A stretch of DNA of 63,934 nucleotides. Origin: [Flexibacter] sp. ATCC 35208. Its GTDB lineage: Bacteria > Bacteroidota > Bacteroidia > Chitinophagales > Chitinophagaceae. A program made the translations under genes and the position numbers. How positions within the stretch are numbered: the stretch's first letter is position 1; the number at the start of each line of letters is the position of its first letter. A model generated the notes under the pieces. It saw only the letters and a program-made list of their open reading frames with translations, did not search any database and was not told where the DNA came from. The stretch lies in contig NZ_MTKN01000019.1 of the NCBI RefSeq assembly GCF_001975825.1, positions 43,252 through 107,185 on the forward strand, in the 5' to 3' direction. This document shows, in pieces, positions 25,919-35,426 of this stretch.

Positions 25919-27760
25919 ATGAAAAAGTTCACTTACTCTTTACTCATGTTAGGTTGCATGAGTTACGCTGTACACGCACAGCAAAACAACTGGCATTTAA
26001 TCAGGGACAGGATCGTTACGCCATGGGCGGAAAAAGTAGATCCAAATGCCCCTTTGCCGGAATACCCACGTCCACAGCTGGTGCGCGATAATAACTGGAA
26101 AAACCTGAACGGCTTATGGAGCTATGCTATCACACCTGCAGGGCAGGATAAACCCGCAAAATACGAAGGTAGTATCCTCGTTCCATTCGCTGTAGAATCG
26201 GCATTGTCCGGTGTAGGCCGCACTGTCGGAAAGGACAGTCTTTTATGGTACAATACAAACATCAGTATGCCTGCTACCATGAAAGGTAAAGATATCCTGT
26301 TGCATTTCGGCGCGGTTGACTGGCAGACTGAAGTCTTCGTAAACGGCAAAAGCGCCGGCAAACACGAAGGGGGCTTCGATCCGTTCTCTATCAACATCAC
26401 CCCATTCCTGAAGAGTGGTGCGAAACAGGAGATCACCGTACGTGTATGGGATCCGACAGATGACGGTCCTCAGCCACGTGGTAAACAGGTAAAGCACCCC
26501 GAAGGTATCTGGTATACCCCTGTGACCGGCATCTGGCAGACGGTTTGGCTGGAAGCGGTGCCTAAAACCTATATCACGTCTACAAAGAACACGCCTGATA
26601 TCGATCATCATACCATCAGCGTAAGCACGAATGTAGCAGGTGCGCAGGCTGGCGACCAGGTAAAAGTAGAAGTACTGGATGGCGGCAATGTGATCGCTAC
26701 ACAGGAAGTAGCGCCATCTGCGACAGCCGTGCTGACTTTGCAGCATGAAAAACTATGGTCTGCCACCCATCCTTTCCTGTATGATCTAAAAGTAACGCTT
26801 ATACGTAAAAGCAAACCTGTGGATGCGGTGAAGAGTTATTTTGCCATGCGCAAAATATCTATGGCACCGGATCAGAACGGGATTCAGCGTATGATGCTGA
26901 ACAATGAGTTTGTATTTCAATACGGTCCGCTGGACCAGGGATGGTGGCCTGACGGTTTGTACACCGCGCCTACACACGAAGCGATGGTGTATGATATTGA
27001 TCAGCTACAGAAGATGGGCTTTAACATGATCAGAAAGCACATCAAACTGGAACCTGCTACTTACTACGCATATTGTGATCAGAAAGGCATGCTGCTCTGG
27101 CAGGATATGCCTAGCGGTGACCTGGGTAATGGCTGGGAGAACAGACCGGGTATTTTAGACCGTGGTACAGACAAAAATCGTACGCCTGAATCAGAAGGCT
27201 ACTATCGCAAAGAATGGAATGCTATTATGGATGCAGCATACAACTTCCCTTGTATTGTAGTCTGGACACCATTCAACGAAGCATGGGGGCAGTTCAAAAC
27301 GGTAGAGATCACAGCATGGACCATGCAAAAAGATCCATCCAGGCTTGTAAATAGTGCAAGTGGTGGTAACTTCTACGAAACGGGGCATATCATTGACCTG
27401 CACAACTATCCAAATCCTGCTATGCCAAGACCGGATGTATTTGGTAAAAAACAGATCCTGGTATTAGGTGAGTTTGGTGGATTGGGTTTACCATTGGAAG
27501 GCCATAACTGGCAGGGAAATAAGAACTGGGGGTATCAGTCTTTCAAAAACAGCGAAGAGATGTTTAAGAAATATAAAACCTTTACTGATAGATTGGCAGA
27601 GCTGATTCCACTGGGTCTGTCCGCTGCGGTGTATACACAAACTACGGATGTAGAGGGTGAAGTAAACGGTTTCATGACGTATGACAGAAAGGTAGATAAA
27701 TTCCCTGTGCAGCAGCTGGCGGAGGAGAATCGTAAGTTGTACCAGGTAAAGGTAAAATAG
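25919..27760 (+). CDS. Glycoside hydrolase family 2 protein
   Basis: The 613-residue secreted enzyme opens MKKFTYSLLMLGCMSYAVHA, then a galactose-binding jelly-roll (LLHFGAVDWQTEVFVNGKSA), an Ig-like middle domain and a TIM barrel. The acid/base Glu is in VVWTPFNEAWGQFKTVEI and the nucleophile in ILVLGEFGGLG. GH2 includes beta-galactosidases, glucuronidases and mannosidases; the exact sugar cannot be read. It lacks the extra C-terminal domains of LacZ. It stands alone without SusCD neighbours. Confidence 0.9.
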   Translation: MKKFTYSLLMLGCMSYAVHAQQNNWHLIRDRIVTPWAEKVDPNAPLPEYPRPQLVRDNNWKNLNGLWSYAITPAGQDKPAKYEGSILVPFAVESALSGVGRTVGKDSLLWYNTNISMPATMKGKDILLHFGAVDWQTEVFVNGKSAGKHEGGFDPFSINITPFLKSGAKQEITVRVWDPTDDGPQPRGKQVKHPEGIWYTPVTGIWQTVWLEAVPKTYITSTKNTPDIDHHTISVSTNVAGAQAGDQVKVEVLDGGNVIATQEVAPSATAVLTLQHEKLWSATHPFLYDLKVTLIRKSKPVDAVKSYFAMRKISMAPDQNGIQRMMLNNEFVFQYGPLDQGWWPDGLYTAPTHEAMVYDIDQLQKMGFNMIRKHIKLEPATYYAYCDQKGMLLWQDMPSGDLGNGWENRPGILDRGTDKNRTPESEGYYRKEWNAIMDAAYNFPCIVVWTPFNEAWGQFKTVEITAWTMQKDPSRLVNSASGGNFYETGHIIDLHNYPNPAMPRPDVFGKKQILVLGEFGGLGLPLEGHNWQGNKNWGYQSFKNSEEMFKKYKTFTDRLAELIPLGLSAAVYTQTTDVEGEVNGFMTYDRKVDKFPVQQLAEENRKLYQVKVK

Positions 27761-27816
27761 GTTATTCATAAACGGTATCACCTGAAATAGTTTTATCTTT
27801 AGGTAAAATAAATACC

Positions 27817-28065
27817 GTGGAACCAGGCAAATTAATCTTACCAGGAGAATCATTCTACCCGCTCATTATGGAGCTCTTTGAGAAAAAAGAAAAGGCATCC
27901 ATATTGTACGACGATAACGGACCTACAAGAGCAGGTGGTATCATCGAAAGTGTGTATGAAAAGGAGGGTAAACACTGGCTTAGGTTGGAGGACCAGACTG
28001 AGATCCGGGTAGATCAGTTGCAGGCGGTGAATGGTAATTTTTCCTCAGATTTCTCAACGTGTTAA
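27817..28065 (+). CDS. Small conserved-looking protein of unknown function
   Basis: The 82-residue acidic protein starts with GTG at 27817 (MEPGKLILPGESFYPLIMEL). Sequence is regular alpha/beta (ASILYDDNGPTRAGGIIESV), with no signal peptide, Cys motif or membrane segment. It lies 57 bases after the GH2 gene and ends 36 bases before the left arm of dispersed element B. An ATG at 27868 is a shorter alternative start. No family recognised. Confidence 0.55.
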   Translation: MEPGKLILPGESFYPLIMELFEKKEKASILYDDNGPTRAGGIIESVYEKEGKHWLRLEDQTEIRVDQLQAVNGNFSSDFSTC

Positions 28066-28100
28066 TATGGGAATATACCTAAGAATGGCATAAATGGTCA

Positions 28101-28237
28101 TCAGGTATCCGAATAAAAAGGGTGGCGTCTCAAAACTTCGGGACGCCACCCTTTTTATTCGGGTACCTGATAGAGGAAATTTTAGTACATGCAATTCTCA
28201 TGGCCTTCCTGTTACTTATGATAGATCCCCCTTTTAT
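28101..28237 (-). ncRNA. Dispersed hairpin/leader element, copy B
   Basis: The most complete hairpin: 28101-28131 pairs with 28140-28170 over 31 bp with only two G-U pairs, loop GAAGTTTT on the minus strand. The 25-nt invariant block is 28194-28218. On the minus strand ACAGGAAGGCCATG opens a 23-codon ORF (MRIACTKI..IRYPNK) from 28201 to 28130, ending inside the hairpin loop. No minus-strand gene precedes it, so here the element would need its own promoter; as a plus-strand structure it can terminate the 82-residue gene. Confidence 0.62.
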
Positions 28238-28309
28238 TTTTTATTGGTTTTGTTGTATAATTTATCGATTTAATTATTATTGCGTTTTGTGAGATTTAAA
28301 TTACACCCC

Positions 28310-29242
28310 ATGAATAATCTTGTAACAGGCATTCACCACGTAACCGCTATCGCCGGCAGTTCGCAGAAGAACCTCGAATTTTATGCAGGCATACTGGGCT
28401 TAAGGCTGGTAAAGAAGACCGTGAATTTTGACGCAAACAGTGTATATCACTTATATTATGGAGATGAAGCCGGCGCTCCCGGTAGTATCATGACTTTCTT
28501 CCCGTACGAAGGATTGAAGCATGGGCGTCAGGGCAAAGGGATGCTGAATACCACTGCTTTCTCCGTACCCCTGGCGAGTCTGAATTACTGGCTGGAAAGG
28601 CTGAAACGCTTTGATATAGCACACAAACCACCGGTAGAATGTTTTGAGGGAGAACTGGCTGTATACCTCGAAGATACAGATGGTTTGGGGCTGGAACTGA
28701 TCTTTAATGATAAGGATGATAGAAAGGGGGATGCGCATTCCATCCGGGGTTTTTACAGTGTAGAAATATGGGAAGAAGGGTATGAGCGCACGGCGGGTCT
28801 TTTGACCACTCAGTTAGATCATGTACTGATCGCAGAAAAGGGCAATCGTTTCCGCTTTGCGGCGAATGATAAGCCGGGTAATTATGTAGATCTGGTATGT
28901 ATGCCTGACAGCCTGAAAGGCTTATCTGGCAGTGGAACTGTGCATCATATTGCTTTTACGACACCTGATAGCGGGGCGCAAACCAGTATCCGCCAAAAGA
29001 TCACGGGTATCGGTATGAATGCTACCCCCATATTGGATCGTAAGTATTTTCAGTCAATATATTTCAGAGAACCGGGTGGGGTATTGTTTGAAGTAGCGAC
29101 GGCATTGCCTGGCTTTAGTGTAGATGAGGCGCCTGCGCACCTGGGTGAGCACCTGATGTTGCCTGAGTGGCTGGAACCGCAGCGGACTACGCTGGAGTCC
29201 CAGTTGGCACCGATCAGTATTGATTTGTCAGCTTACAAGTAG
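28310..29242 (+). CDS. VOC-fold ring-cleaving dioxygenase-like protein
   Basis: The 310-residue protein has two glyoxalase/extradiol modules: [20 protein letters not shown] opens the first and [11 protein letters not shown] the second, with [14 protein letters not shown] supplying the metal-binding Glu. This matches the MhqO/LinE-like group, which cleave hydroquinone-type rings using Fe(II). Whether this one is catabolic or a quinone-stress enzyme is unknown. The start at 28310 gives the family N-terminus [11 protein letters not shown]. The convergent GAF/sigma-54 regulator overlaps its stop by 15 bases and is a candidate regulator. Confidence 0.88.
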   Translation: MNNLVTGIHHVTAIAGSSQKNLEFYAGILGLRLVKKTVNFDANSVYHLYYGDEAGAPGSIMTFFPYEGLKHGRQGKGMLNTTAFSVPLASLNYWLERLKRFDIAHKPPVECFEGELAVYLEDTDGLGLELIFNDKDDRKGDAHSIRGFYSVEIWEEGYERTAGLLTTQLDHVLIAEKGNRFRFAANDKPGNYVDLVCMPDSLKGLSGSGTVHHIAFTTPDSGAQTSIRQKITGIGMNATPILDRKYFQSIYFREPGGVLFEVATALPGFSVDEAPAHLGEHLMLPEWLEPQRTTLESQLAPISIDLSAYK

Positions 29243-30829
29243 TAGCTCTTTTTTAATATTTAATTTCTGCATTTTTGATATCAGGGTGGTGGGGGGTAAC
29301 CCCAGCATGATCGCAGCACCATTGGGACCGGAGACCTTGCCTTTGCAGATCTTTAAGACCTTGAGGATGTACTCCCGTTCCATGGCTGCCAGCGGAATGA
29401 TTTCAAAGTTATCTTCCCGGATGGCAGGTTGATTTACCGGCAGGTTAATCTGGCTGATGGTCGTGCCGGTGCAGAGCAATACCGCTCTTTCAATGAGGTG
29501 TTCCAGTTCCCTGATATTCCCAGGCCAGGTATAATTCAGCAGGCTATTGAGTGCCTTCTGGCTGATATTCGTGACCTTCTTACGGGTTTCCTGTGCGTAG
29601 CGATCGATGAAGTGTGTTACCAGCATGGGAATGTCTTCCTTCCGCTGCCGCAAAGACGGTAAAGATACCGGAAACACATTCAGCCGGTAATATAAATCAC
29701 TTCTGAAACGGCCGGCCTGTACTTCTTTTTCCAGGTTTCTGTTAGTGGCGGCAATGATGCGCACATTCACACGAATGCTGCCTTTGCCCCCAATCCGCTC
29801 TATTTCTCTCTCCTGTAATACCCTAAGCAGTTTTGACTGTAGTTCCAGCGAAAGTTCGCCTATTTCGTCTAAAAAGATGGTACTGTTATCTGCCTGTTCA
29901 AACTTCCCGATCCGCTTATCCATTGCGCCGGTAAAGCTCCCTTTTTCATGACCAAATAGTTCACTTTCGATGAGGGTAGCGGGAATAGCGGCGCAGTTCA
30001 CCCGGATCATTTCCTGATGGGCACGGGGGGATGCCTGATGAATGGCAGTGGCTACCAGTTCCTTTCCTGTACCCGTTTCGCCGGTAATGATAACCGTACT
30101 GTCAGCCGTAGCGACAAGGGAAATCAATTTATATATCTTTTGAATTTCCGGTGAAGAACCGATTAGTTGAGCAGTGTAGTTGCCCTGGTTTAAGTAGTGT
30201 CTGCCGCCTTTTAGTTGATCAATTTCTATTTGCTGACGGGCAATTTTTTCATTCGCCAGGATATTATTGATCCCCATGCCCAGCATATCTGCAATACCAG
30301 TGAGCAGGTCAAACTGGTTGGGAGAAAAAGCGCCGTATTCGTCCGCGTACAGGTACAGCAAGCCTTTCGGTTGATTGGCATTACTTATTTTTGTGACCAT
30401 CATTTCGCGGATACCTGAATTGTGCCAGTGAATGATGTAAGGCGGCACATTCTTATTGCGGATTAGTTTTTTGACATCATATATGATAGGTTCATCAGCA
30501 TCCAGCGCGATATTGAAGATGCCATCTTCGATATCGTGTGCTTTGTGCATAATGGGACTTTCATCTACTCTTTTTTTAATGGTGCCTTCATTTGTATGTA
30601 GGAAAGGTGAGTGTGTCTTACCATCTTCATTGATCAGACACAGTGTATAGTATTTTCCGCCAAATAGAGAAAGCAATTGATCAGTGATCAAGGTCCACAG
30701 TTCATCCCGTTTTTGAGCAGCAGCAATCCTGTTACTGAGGTAAAGTAGAGTTGACTTCTCTTTTTCCCTTTGGGAAATTTGCTCCAGCAGTTGGTTATGC
30801 GAGACGATGATAGGTTGTTTCCAATCCAT
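29228..30829 (-). CDS. GAF-domain sigma-54-dependent activator
   Basis: The 533-residue NorR/FhlA-like activator has an N-terminal GAF sensor (about 20-190), a AAA+ domain (Walker A GETGTGKE, sigma-54 contact loop GSFTGA rather than the usual GAFTGA, Walker [22 protein letters not shown]) and a C-terminal Fis-type helix-turn-helix ([14 protein letters not shown]). It senses a small molecule and activates sigma-54 promoters. The chosen start is 30829. No sigma-54 promoter (GG-N10-GC) was identified with confidence nearby. Confidence 0.9.
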   Translation of the reverse strand: MDWKQPIIVSHNQLLEQISQREKEKSTLLYLSNRIAAAQKRDELWTLITDQLLSLFGGKYYTLCLINEDGKTHSPFLHTNEGTIKKRVDESPIMHKAHDIEDGIFNIALDADEPIIYDVKKLIRNKNVPPYIIHWHNSGIREMMVTKISNANQPKGLLYLYADEYGAFSPNQFDLLTGIADMLGMGINNILANEKIARQQIEIDQLKGGRHYLNQGNYTAQLIGSSPEIQKIYKLISLVATADSTVIITGETGTGKELVATAIHQASPRAHQEMIRVNCAAIPATLIESELFGHEKGSFTGAMDKRIGKFEQADNSTIFLDEIGELSLELQSKLLRVLQEREIERIGGKGSIRVNVRIIAATNRNLEKEVQAGRFRSDLYYRLNVFPVSLPSLRQRKEDIPMLVTHFIDRYAQETRKKVTNISQKALNSLLNYTWPGNIRELEHLIERAVLLCTGTTISQINLPVNQPAIREDNFEIIPLAAMEREYILKVLKICKGKVSGPNGAAIMLGLPPTTLISKMQKLNIKKELLLVS

Positions 30830-30876
30830 AATCGAAAGTTGTGTTGTACAACGAAAGTAGTAAATCAATCGCAGAT

Positions 30877-31767
30877 TTAATAGCCTGATTTTCGATAGGC
30901 CAGTGGAGAAGTATTTGTTTTTTGTCTGAATAATTTGTTAAAGGATTGCGGATGTTCGAAGCCTAATTGATAGGCAATTTCGGCAATAGTGGCGTTTGTG
31001 GAGGTGAGAATCTCTTTGGCTTTTTCAATGAGCTGGTGATGGATGTGTTGTTGAGTACTCATACCAGTTAGGGATTTGAGCATATCACTTAAGTAGCGGG
31101 GGGAGACTTGCAGGTGATCTGCAACTTCCTGCACGGTGGGGAGGTGGGACGACGTATTAAAAGAGGTGGAAATATAGATGTTCATCTGATAAATGAGGTC
31201 GTTATATAGGGTTTTGCGGGTGAGGAACTGTCGGTTATAAAAACGATTACTATAATTTAACAATAATTCTAATTGGGAAATCATCACGTCGTGACTGAAA
31301 TGGTCGATATTATTTTCTAATTCCAGTAGCATGGCGTCGAAGATGACGGAGATGAGTTTCTTTTCTTTGTCGGACAGATAGAGGGCTTCAGCAATTGCGT
31401 AAGAAAAGAAGCCATATTGTTGTATGGATTTCGCTAAAGGGTAGTTAAGTAAGAAATCAGGGTGGAAGAATAGTGTGTACCCTTCATAATCGGCGATGTC
31501 GCGGGTAGGTGCGGACATTTGATTCGGGGAGGTGAATGATAATCCTCCTTCTTCAAAGTCGTAATAGCCATGGCCATAGGGGATCTTTCCTTTGAAGTCA
31601 ATTTTGAAAGAGATCTTATATAGGTTAGTGACCACCCTTTTGCCAACATCGTCGGGGTGCACTTTGATATTGCCTGTTGGGACCAGTACGATCAGGGGAT
31701 GCTGCGGCGCTGGAAGGTCCAGGCGGCGCAGCAAGGCTGAAATACTGGTGAATTGGAGTGATTCCAT
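30877..31767 (-). CDS. AraC-family regulator
   Basis: The 296-residue protein has an N-terminal sensor and a C-terminal AraC domain with both helix-turn-helices ([19 protein letters not shown] and [20 protein letters not shown]). It is next to a short-chain dehydrogenase on the same strand, an arrangement that recurs in mirror form at 32.9-34.6 kb, so it likely controls an SDR. Confidence 0.9.
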   Translation of the reverse strand: MESLQFTSISALLRRLDLPAPQHPLIVLVPTGNIKVHPDDVGKRVVTNLYKISFKIDFKGKIPYGHGYYDFEEGGLSFTSPNQMSAPTRDIADYEGYTLFFHPDFLLNYPLAKSIQQYGFFSYAIAEALYLSDKEKKLISVIFDAMLLELENNIDHFSHDVMISQLELLLNYSNRFYNRQFLTRKTLYNDLIYQMNIYISTSFNTSSHLPTVQEVADHLQVSPRYLSDMLKSLTGMSTQQHIHHQLIEKAKEILTSTNATIAEIAYQLGFEHPQSFNKLFRQKTNTSPLAYRKSGY

Positions 31768-31835
31768 GTATTGAAGCTACGAATTTTACTGGGCAAGAGT
31801 GCCTGCATTTGCCGACCGGTCGATGTTATCGGTTC

Positions 31836-31890
31836 GATCAGGATATTGTTTATTTCTACATCTGCGGGCTGGTCAAAAGCAAACGCGATG
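31836..31890 (-). pseudogene. Remnant of a second SDR C-terminus
   Basis: The 55 bases after the SDR stop resemble the last codons of that gene 73 bases away (about three-quarters identical). Read on the minus strand they encode IAFAFDQPADVEINNILIEP, compared with IAFAIDQPADVDVNDIVIRP in the gene. Substitutions are mostly conservative, so this looks like the tail of a deleted paralogue or an old 3'-end duplication. Confidence 0.65.
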
Positions 31891-32604
31891 TTACTGGGCA
31901 GTAGGCCTGATCACAATATCATTCACATCCACATCTGCAGGCTGGTCTATAGCAAACGCAATAGCTCGTGCAATAGCGTCCGGAGAGATGGCAATCTGTT
32001 CCGCCCGGGCCCTCGTTGCCTCCTTGATGTCCGTATTGGTCATGGAATCTGAAAAGTTTGTTTTAATATACCCCGGAGATACATTGGTTACCCTTATGGT
32101 AGGGCCGGCTTCCTGCCTGAGGGCATCTGCAACAGTACGCACCGCATTTTTAGTAGCGGCATAAACTGCCATGGTAGGCACAATTTGCAAACCAGCGGTA
32201 GAGATAGTATTGATGAACTGCCCGGAATTTTGTTTTCTAAATACCGGCAGGGCGGCGGCAATGCCATAAAGTACCCCTCTGAAGTTGACGTCGATCATAT
32301 CATCCCAATCTTCCACCCGAAGCTCGTCTAAGGGCGAAATAGGGCCGATTCCGGCGTTATTGATCAGCACATCTAATTTACCGTAGTGATCGAGGGCAAA
32401 TTGCACGAAATCAGCCAGATCTTCTCTTTTTCTAACATCCATTGACATGTAAATACCCCCAGTTTTAGCTGCTACTTCGGCTAATCTGTCAATTCTGCGG
32501 GCGCCAAGTACAACATTAGCCCCCTGGGCGGCCAGCAGCAGGGCAGTGGCTTCGCCTATGCCGCTGCTGGCGCCGGTGATGGCGATTACTTTATCTTTTA
32601 TCAT
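31891..32604 (-). CDS. Short-chain dehydrogenase/reductase
   Basis: The 237-residue classical SDR has the NAD(P)-binding GASSGIGEA, the NNAG motif in VLINNAGIGPISPLDELR, catalytic Ser in NTISTAGLQ and the YxxxK pair in VYAATKNAV. Substrate unknown. ATG at 32604 gives the normal N-terminus MIKDKVIAITG; the frame extends further upstream only with a TTG start. It is divergent from a second SDR. Confidence 0.9.
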   Translation of the reverse strand: MIKDKVIAITGASSGIGEATALLLAAQGANVVLGARRIDRLAEVAAKTGGIYMSMDVRKREDLADFVQFALDHYGKLDVLINNAGIGPISPLDELRVEDWDDMIDVNFRGVLYGIAAALPVFRKQNSGQFINTISTAGLQIVPTMAVYAATKNAVRTVADALRQEAGPTIRVTNVSPGYIKTNFSDSMTNTDIKEATRARAEQIAISPDAIARAIAFAIDQPADVDVNDIVIRPTAQ

Positions 32605-32885
32605 GGTACAAAGATCAGGGGGGGAAGCGCTGAGAATAGTAGCCAAAAGTGTAAAAGGTGTAGCCAAAATGTTATTTCGGCGTACCATTGGGACTAACGA
32701 TCTTTCCAAGGTCGGCAAGGTATAGTTTAGCGCGGTTTAGTCCGGATTTGAGGTTATCTGGCTGCGCAAAAAGTGGTAATTGACATAACAGTAATAATAA
32801 GGGTCCAAATGGTTTTATTCATAGCGCTGTTTGATTTATACAAGTATTGGTTTCATGGAGACAATTCCGGCCCTGAATTCCGGGC

Positions 32886-32893
32886 TAATTTTG
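32886..32893 (+). promoter_or_regulatory. Likely -7 promoter box of the plus-strand SDR
   Basis: TAATTTTG matches TAnnTTTG and lies 27 bases before the ATG at 32920. A -33 TTTG at the usual spacing is not seen. Confidence 0.4.
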
Positions 32894-32919
32894 TGTTGTT
32901 ATCAAAAAATAAACAAATC

Positions 32920-33738
32920 ATGAACAAGACAATATTGATCACCGGGGCATCTGCCGGTATTGGAAAAGCTGCTGCACAATATTTCGCTGCTAAGAGTTGG
33001 AATGTCATTGCTACTATGCGTTCGCCAGAAAAGGAAACAGAATTAACGACATTAAATAATGTATTTGTCACCAGGCTGGATGTACAGGAAAAAGAAAGCA
33101 TGCAGCCCGTGATTGCTGAAGGTATTAAAAGATTTGGAAAGATCGATGTGCTACTTAATAATGCGGGGTATGGTTTATTCGGTCCGTTCGAACTGGCGAC
33201 AGACGCACAAATCAAACAGCAGTTCGATGTCAATGTGTTTGGTGTCATGAATCTGACCAAGGCGATCCTGCCACACTTCAGGGCGAATAAAGCCGGCACT
33301 GTTATTAATGTATCCAGTATAGGCGGTCGTATTACCTATCCGATTGTAAGCATGTATCATGCAACTAAATTCGCCGTAGAGGGTTTCTCTGAGTCACTGG
33401 CGTATGAACTGGCTGCACTCAATATCAAAGTAAAACTGGTAGAACCGGGAGCCATCGCTACCGGGTTTGATACAGCGGCTAATTTTACCGGGAATCCGGA
33501 AATAACTGATTATGATGCTTTTGTACAGGGTTTCCTGAACCTGTGGGGGAGCAAAACTATGGAGAGAACAACCGCTACACAGGTGGCTGAAGTGATTTAT
33601 GAGGCTGCTACCGACGGTACTTCCCGTTTAAGGTATCTGGCAGGTCAAGATGCCAAAGCGTTCATGCAGGTGAGGATGTCAGGAGAGGAGGGGTATCATG
33701 CTTATATGCAGGAACATTGGGTGCCAAAGAATGTGTAA
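32920..33738 (+). CDS. Short-chain dehydrogenase/reductase
   Basis: The 272-residue SDR has GASAGIGKA, LLNNAGYGLFGPFELAT, INVSSIGGRI with catalytic Ser, and MYHATKFAVEGFSES with Tyr and Lys. The long C-terminus is typical of SDRs acting on bulky substrates. The start at 32920 fits the family and follows a promoter-like box. The AraC gene begins nine bases after its stop, so the two are co-transcribed. Confidence 0.92.
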   Translation: MNKTILITGASAGIGKAAAQYFAAKSWNVIATMRSPEKETELTTLNNVFVTRLDVQEKESMQPVIAEGIKRFGKIDVLLNNAGYGLFGPFELATDAQIKQQFDVNVFGVMNLTKAILPHFRANKAGTVINVSSIGGRITYPIVSMYHATKFAVEGFSESLAYELAALNIKVKLVEPGAIATGFDTAANFTGNPEITDYDAFVQGFLNLWGSKTMERTTATQVAEVIYEAATDGTSRLRYLAGQDAKAFMQVRMSGEEGYHAYMQEHWVPKNV

Positions 33739-33747
33739 ATTTGAGGT

Positions 33748-34638
33748 ATGAAAAAGCCTGAATCGATAGAAGATTTCTATATCAACAGAGCTATCAATAG
33801 CCAGCCTTTAGTATTTAACCTGCTCCGGTATGACGATTGTCTCCGTATGGATCCTCAGCCATACCGGCGCAGGGACTTTTACAAAGTGAGTTTTATGCGG
33901 GGGCGTACCTTGTTGCACTATGGTGATCAATCGCTGGAAGTGAATGGGGATGCGCTGGCTATATTCAGTCCGGATGTACCTTACACAGTAGATATGCCCG
34001 ATGGCCCGGCCATCAGGCAATATTTCATTTTTAAAGGAGCATATCTGGCGGAGTATTTCAGAAGGAATATCAGGGAGTTACCTTTGTTTGCGCCGGGAGC
34101 GCATCCGGTATATGAGTTGGATGCTACGCAGGCAACAGCGATAGCGCAGCTGTTTGAAAGAATGGCGCAGGAGTTTAAATCAGATTATGCGTATAAGGAT
34201 GATCTGATCCGGAATTGTATTATTGATATTCTTCATTATGCAATGCGGATGGAGCCAGTGGCAAAGCGTCATTTGCAAACGGATGCCAGCGTTCGCATTA
34301 CGGGGGTGTTTAATGAATTGCTGGACAGGCAGTTTCCGATTGAGAACCTGAGTCAGCAGTTTGAGTTGAAGTCGCCGGCGGACTTTGCTGCGCAGTTAGG
34401 GGTGCATGTGAATTCGTTGAATCGGGCGTTGAGGACGACTACAGGGAAGTCTACGTCTGGTTTGATTGCAGAAAGATTGGTGACTGAGGCGACTATTTTA
34501 TTGAAACATTCAGAGTGGAATGTGGCGGAAATTGGGTTTAGTCTGGGTTTTGAAGATCCTGCCCACTTTAGTCATTTTATTAAAAAACATACGGGGCAGG
34601 CGCCTTCGGGTTTTAGGTCGGTTGGGGTACCTGCTTAG
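33748..34638 (+). CDS. AraC-family regulator
   Basis: The 296-residue protein has a cupin sensor (PDVPYTVDMPDGPAIRQYFI) and an AraC HTH pair (FAAQLGVHVNSLNRALRTTT and VAEIGFSLGFEDPAHFSHFI). It follows the SDR immediately and probably controls it. Its last four bases overlap the convergent DUF6268 gene. Confidence 0.9.
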   Translation: MKKPESIEDFYINRAINSQPLVFNLLRYDDCLRMDPQPYRRRDFYKVSFMRGRTLLHYGDQSLEVNGDALAIFSPDVPYTVDMPDGPAIRQYFIFKGAYLAEYFRRNIRELPLFAPGAHPVYELDATQATAIAQLFERMAQEFKSDYAYKDDLIRNCIIDILHYAMRMEPVAKRHLQTDASVRITGVFNELLDRQFPIENLSQQFELKSPADFAAQLGVHVNSLNRALRTTTGKSTSGLIAERLVTEATILLKHSEWNVAEIGFSLGFEDPAHFSHFIKKHTGQAPSGFRSVGVPA

Positions 34639-35426
34639 GGAGAATCCCTGTTCACACGTAAAGAAATACCAAGAGTTGCACTAATACCTTTGGATGACCG
34701 CTCGTAAATAGGTTGAGCTTTTTCACCTAATGGAATAGTGATAATCGTCCAGCCAGTTTTTAGATCATTGGCATAAAACTGATATCTGTTGATGAAGTTC
34801 TTGCCAAGACCTGCACTCAGCAACAGATTTTTAGTAAAGAACCACTCAAACCTGCACAGCCCCGTCCACTGGTTATTCCGTAAATAGGTAGTTGACATTC
34901 GGTAGCTACTGGCTTCGCCATTGATCTCAAAACCAGCGCTGACAGTATTGTTAAAGTGGTACATTATTTTCGGTTTGATAGGGAATAACCCTGATATAGT
35001 CCATTTAGCCGATGGCTCATATTTTACATCCCAAAAAGGAATGAGCTGATTGCCGAAGAACTGCTTATTATACATCATCCCAATCCCTGTCTTCACTTTT
35101 TCAGAATGCTTGTAAAGGTAACGAAACCCTGCACCATATCGCCATCCCTCATTGTATAGACCTCCTGTGCCAATCAACACCAGCGATTTTTTCTCAGAGA
35201 ACCTGATGCTGTAAAAGAGCTGCGCAGCTATTGACTGTAGCGTATAATCCTCCAACGTCAGGTGGCGATACATGACATTTCCAAACATGCTTTTAGACAT
35301 TGGGAAACGCGCATTGGCATTAAATGTTTGTGCGCTGTAATCCCCACTATCATAGGTATAACTAATACCCTGTGCGTACAAATTACTACCTGACAGTAAT
35401 ACAAATGCAATCATGACATACCTCAT
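34635..35426 (-). CDS. DUF6268-type outer-membrane beta-barrel protein
   Basis: The 263-residue protein has a signal peptide ending ..GSNLYAQ and alternating beta-strands (KSLVLIGTGGLYNEGWRYG, TISGLFPIKPKIMYHFNN, KNLLLSAGLGKNFINRYQFY, SATLGISLRVN), consistent with a small barrel. Its start overlaps the ABC ATPase stop by four bases, making it the last gene of the export operon. Role unknown; it might complete or monitor export at the outer membrane. Confidence 0.75.
   Translation of the reverse strand: MRYVMIAFVLLSGSNLYAQGISYTYDSGDYSAQTFNANARFPMSKSMFGNVMYRHLTLEDYTLQSIAAQLFYSIRFSEKKSLVLIGTGGLYNEGWRYGAGFRYLYKHSEKVKTGIGMMYNKQFFGNQLIPFWDVKYEPSAKWTISGLFPIKPKIMYHFNNTVSAGFEINGEASSYRMSTTYLRNNQWTGLCRFEWFFTKNLLLSAGLGKNFINRYQFYANDLKTGWTIITIPLGEKAQPIYERSSKGISATLGISLRVNRDSP

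Noticed and set aside
26243..26746. 167-codon minus-strand ORF
   Set aside because: Complement of the GH2 gene.
28101..28170. Ordinary terminator only
   Set aside because: The 31-bp hairpin does suit termination, but the invariant 25-nt block and the recurrence of the same arrangement at two other loci need more than a terminator.
33175..33360. Minus-strand ORF in the second SDR gene
   Set aside because: Antisense to the SDR with YxxxK and GxxxGIG motifs.
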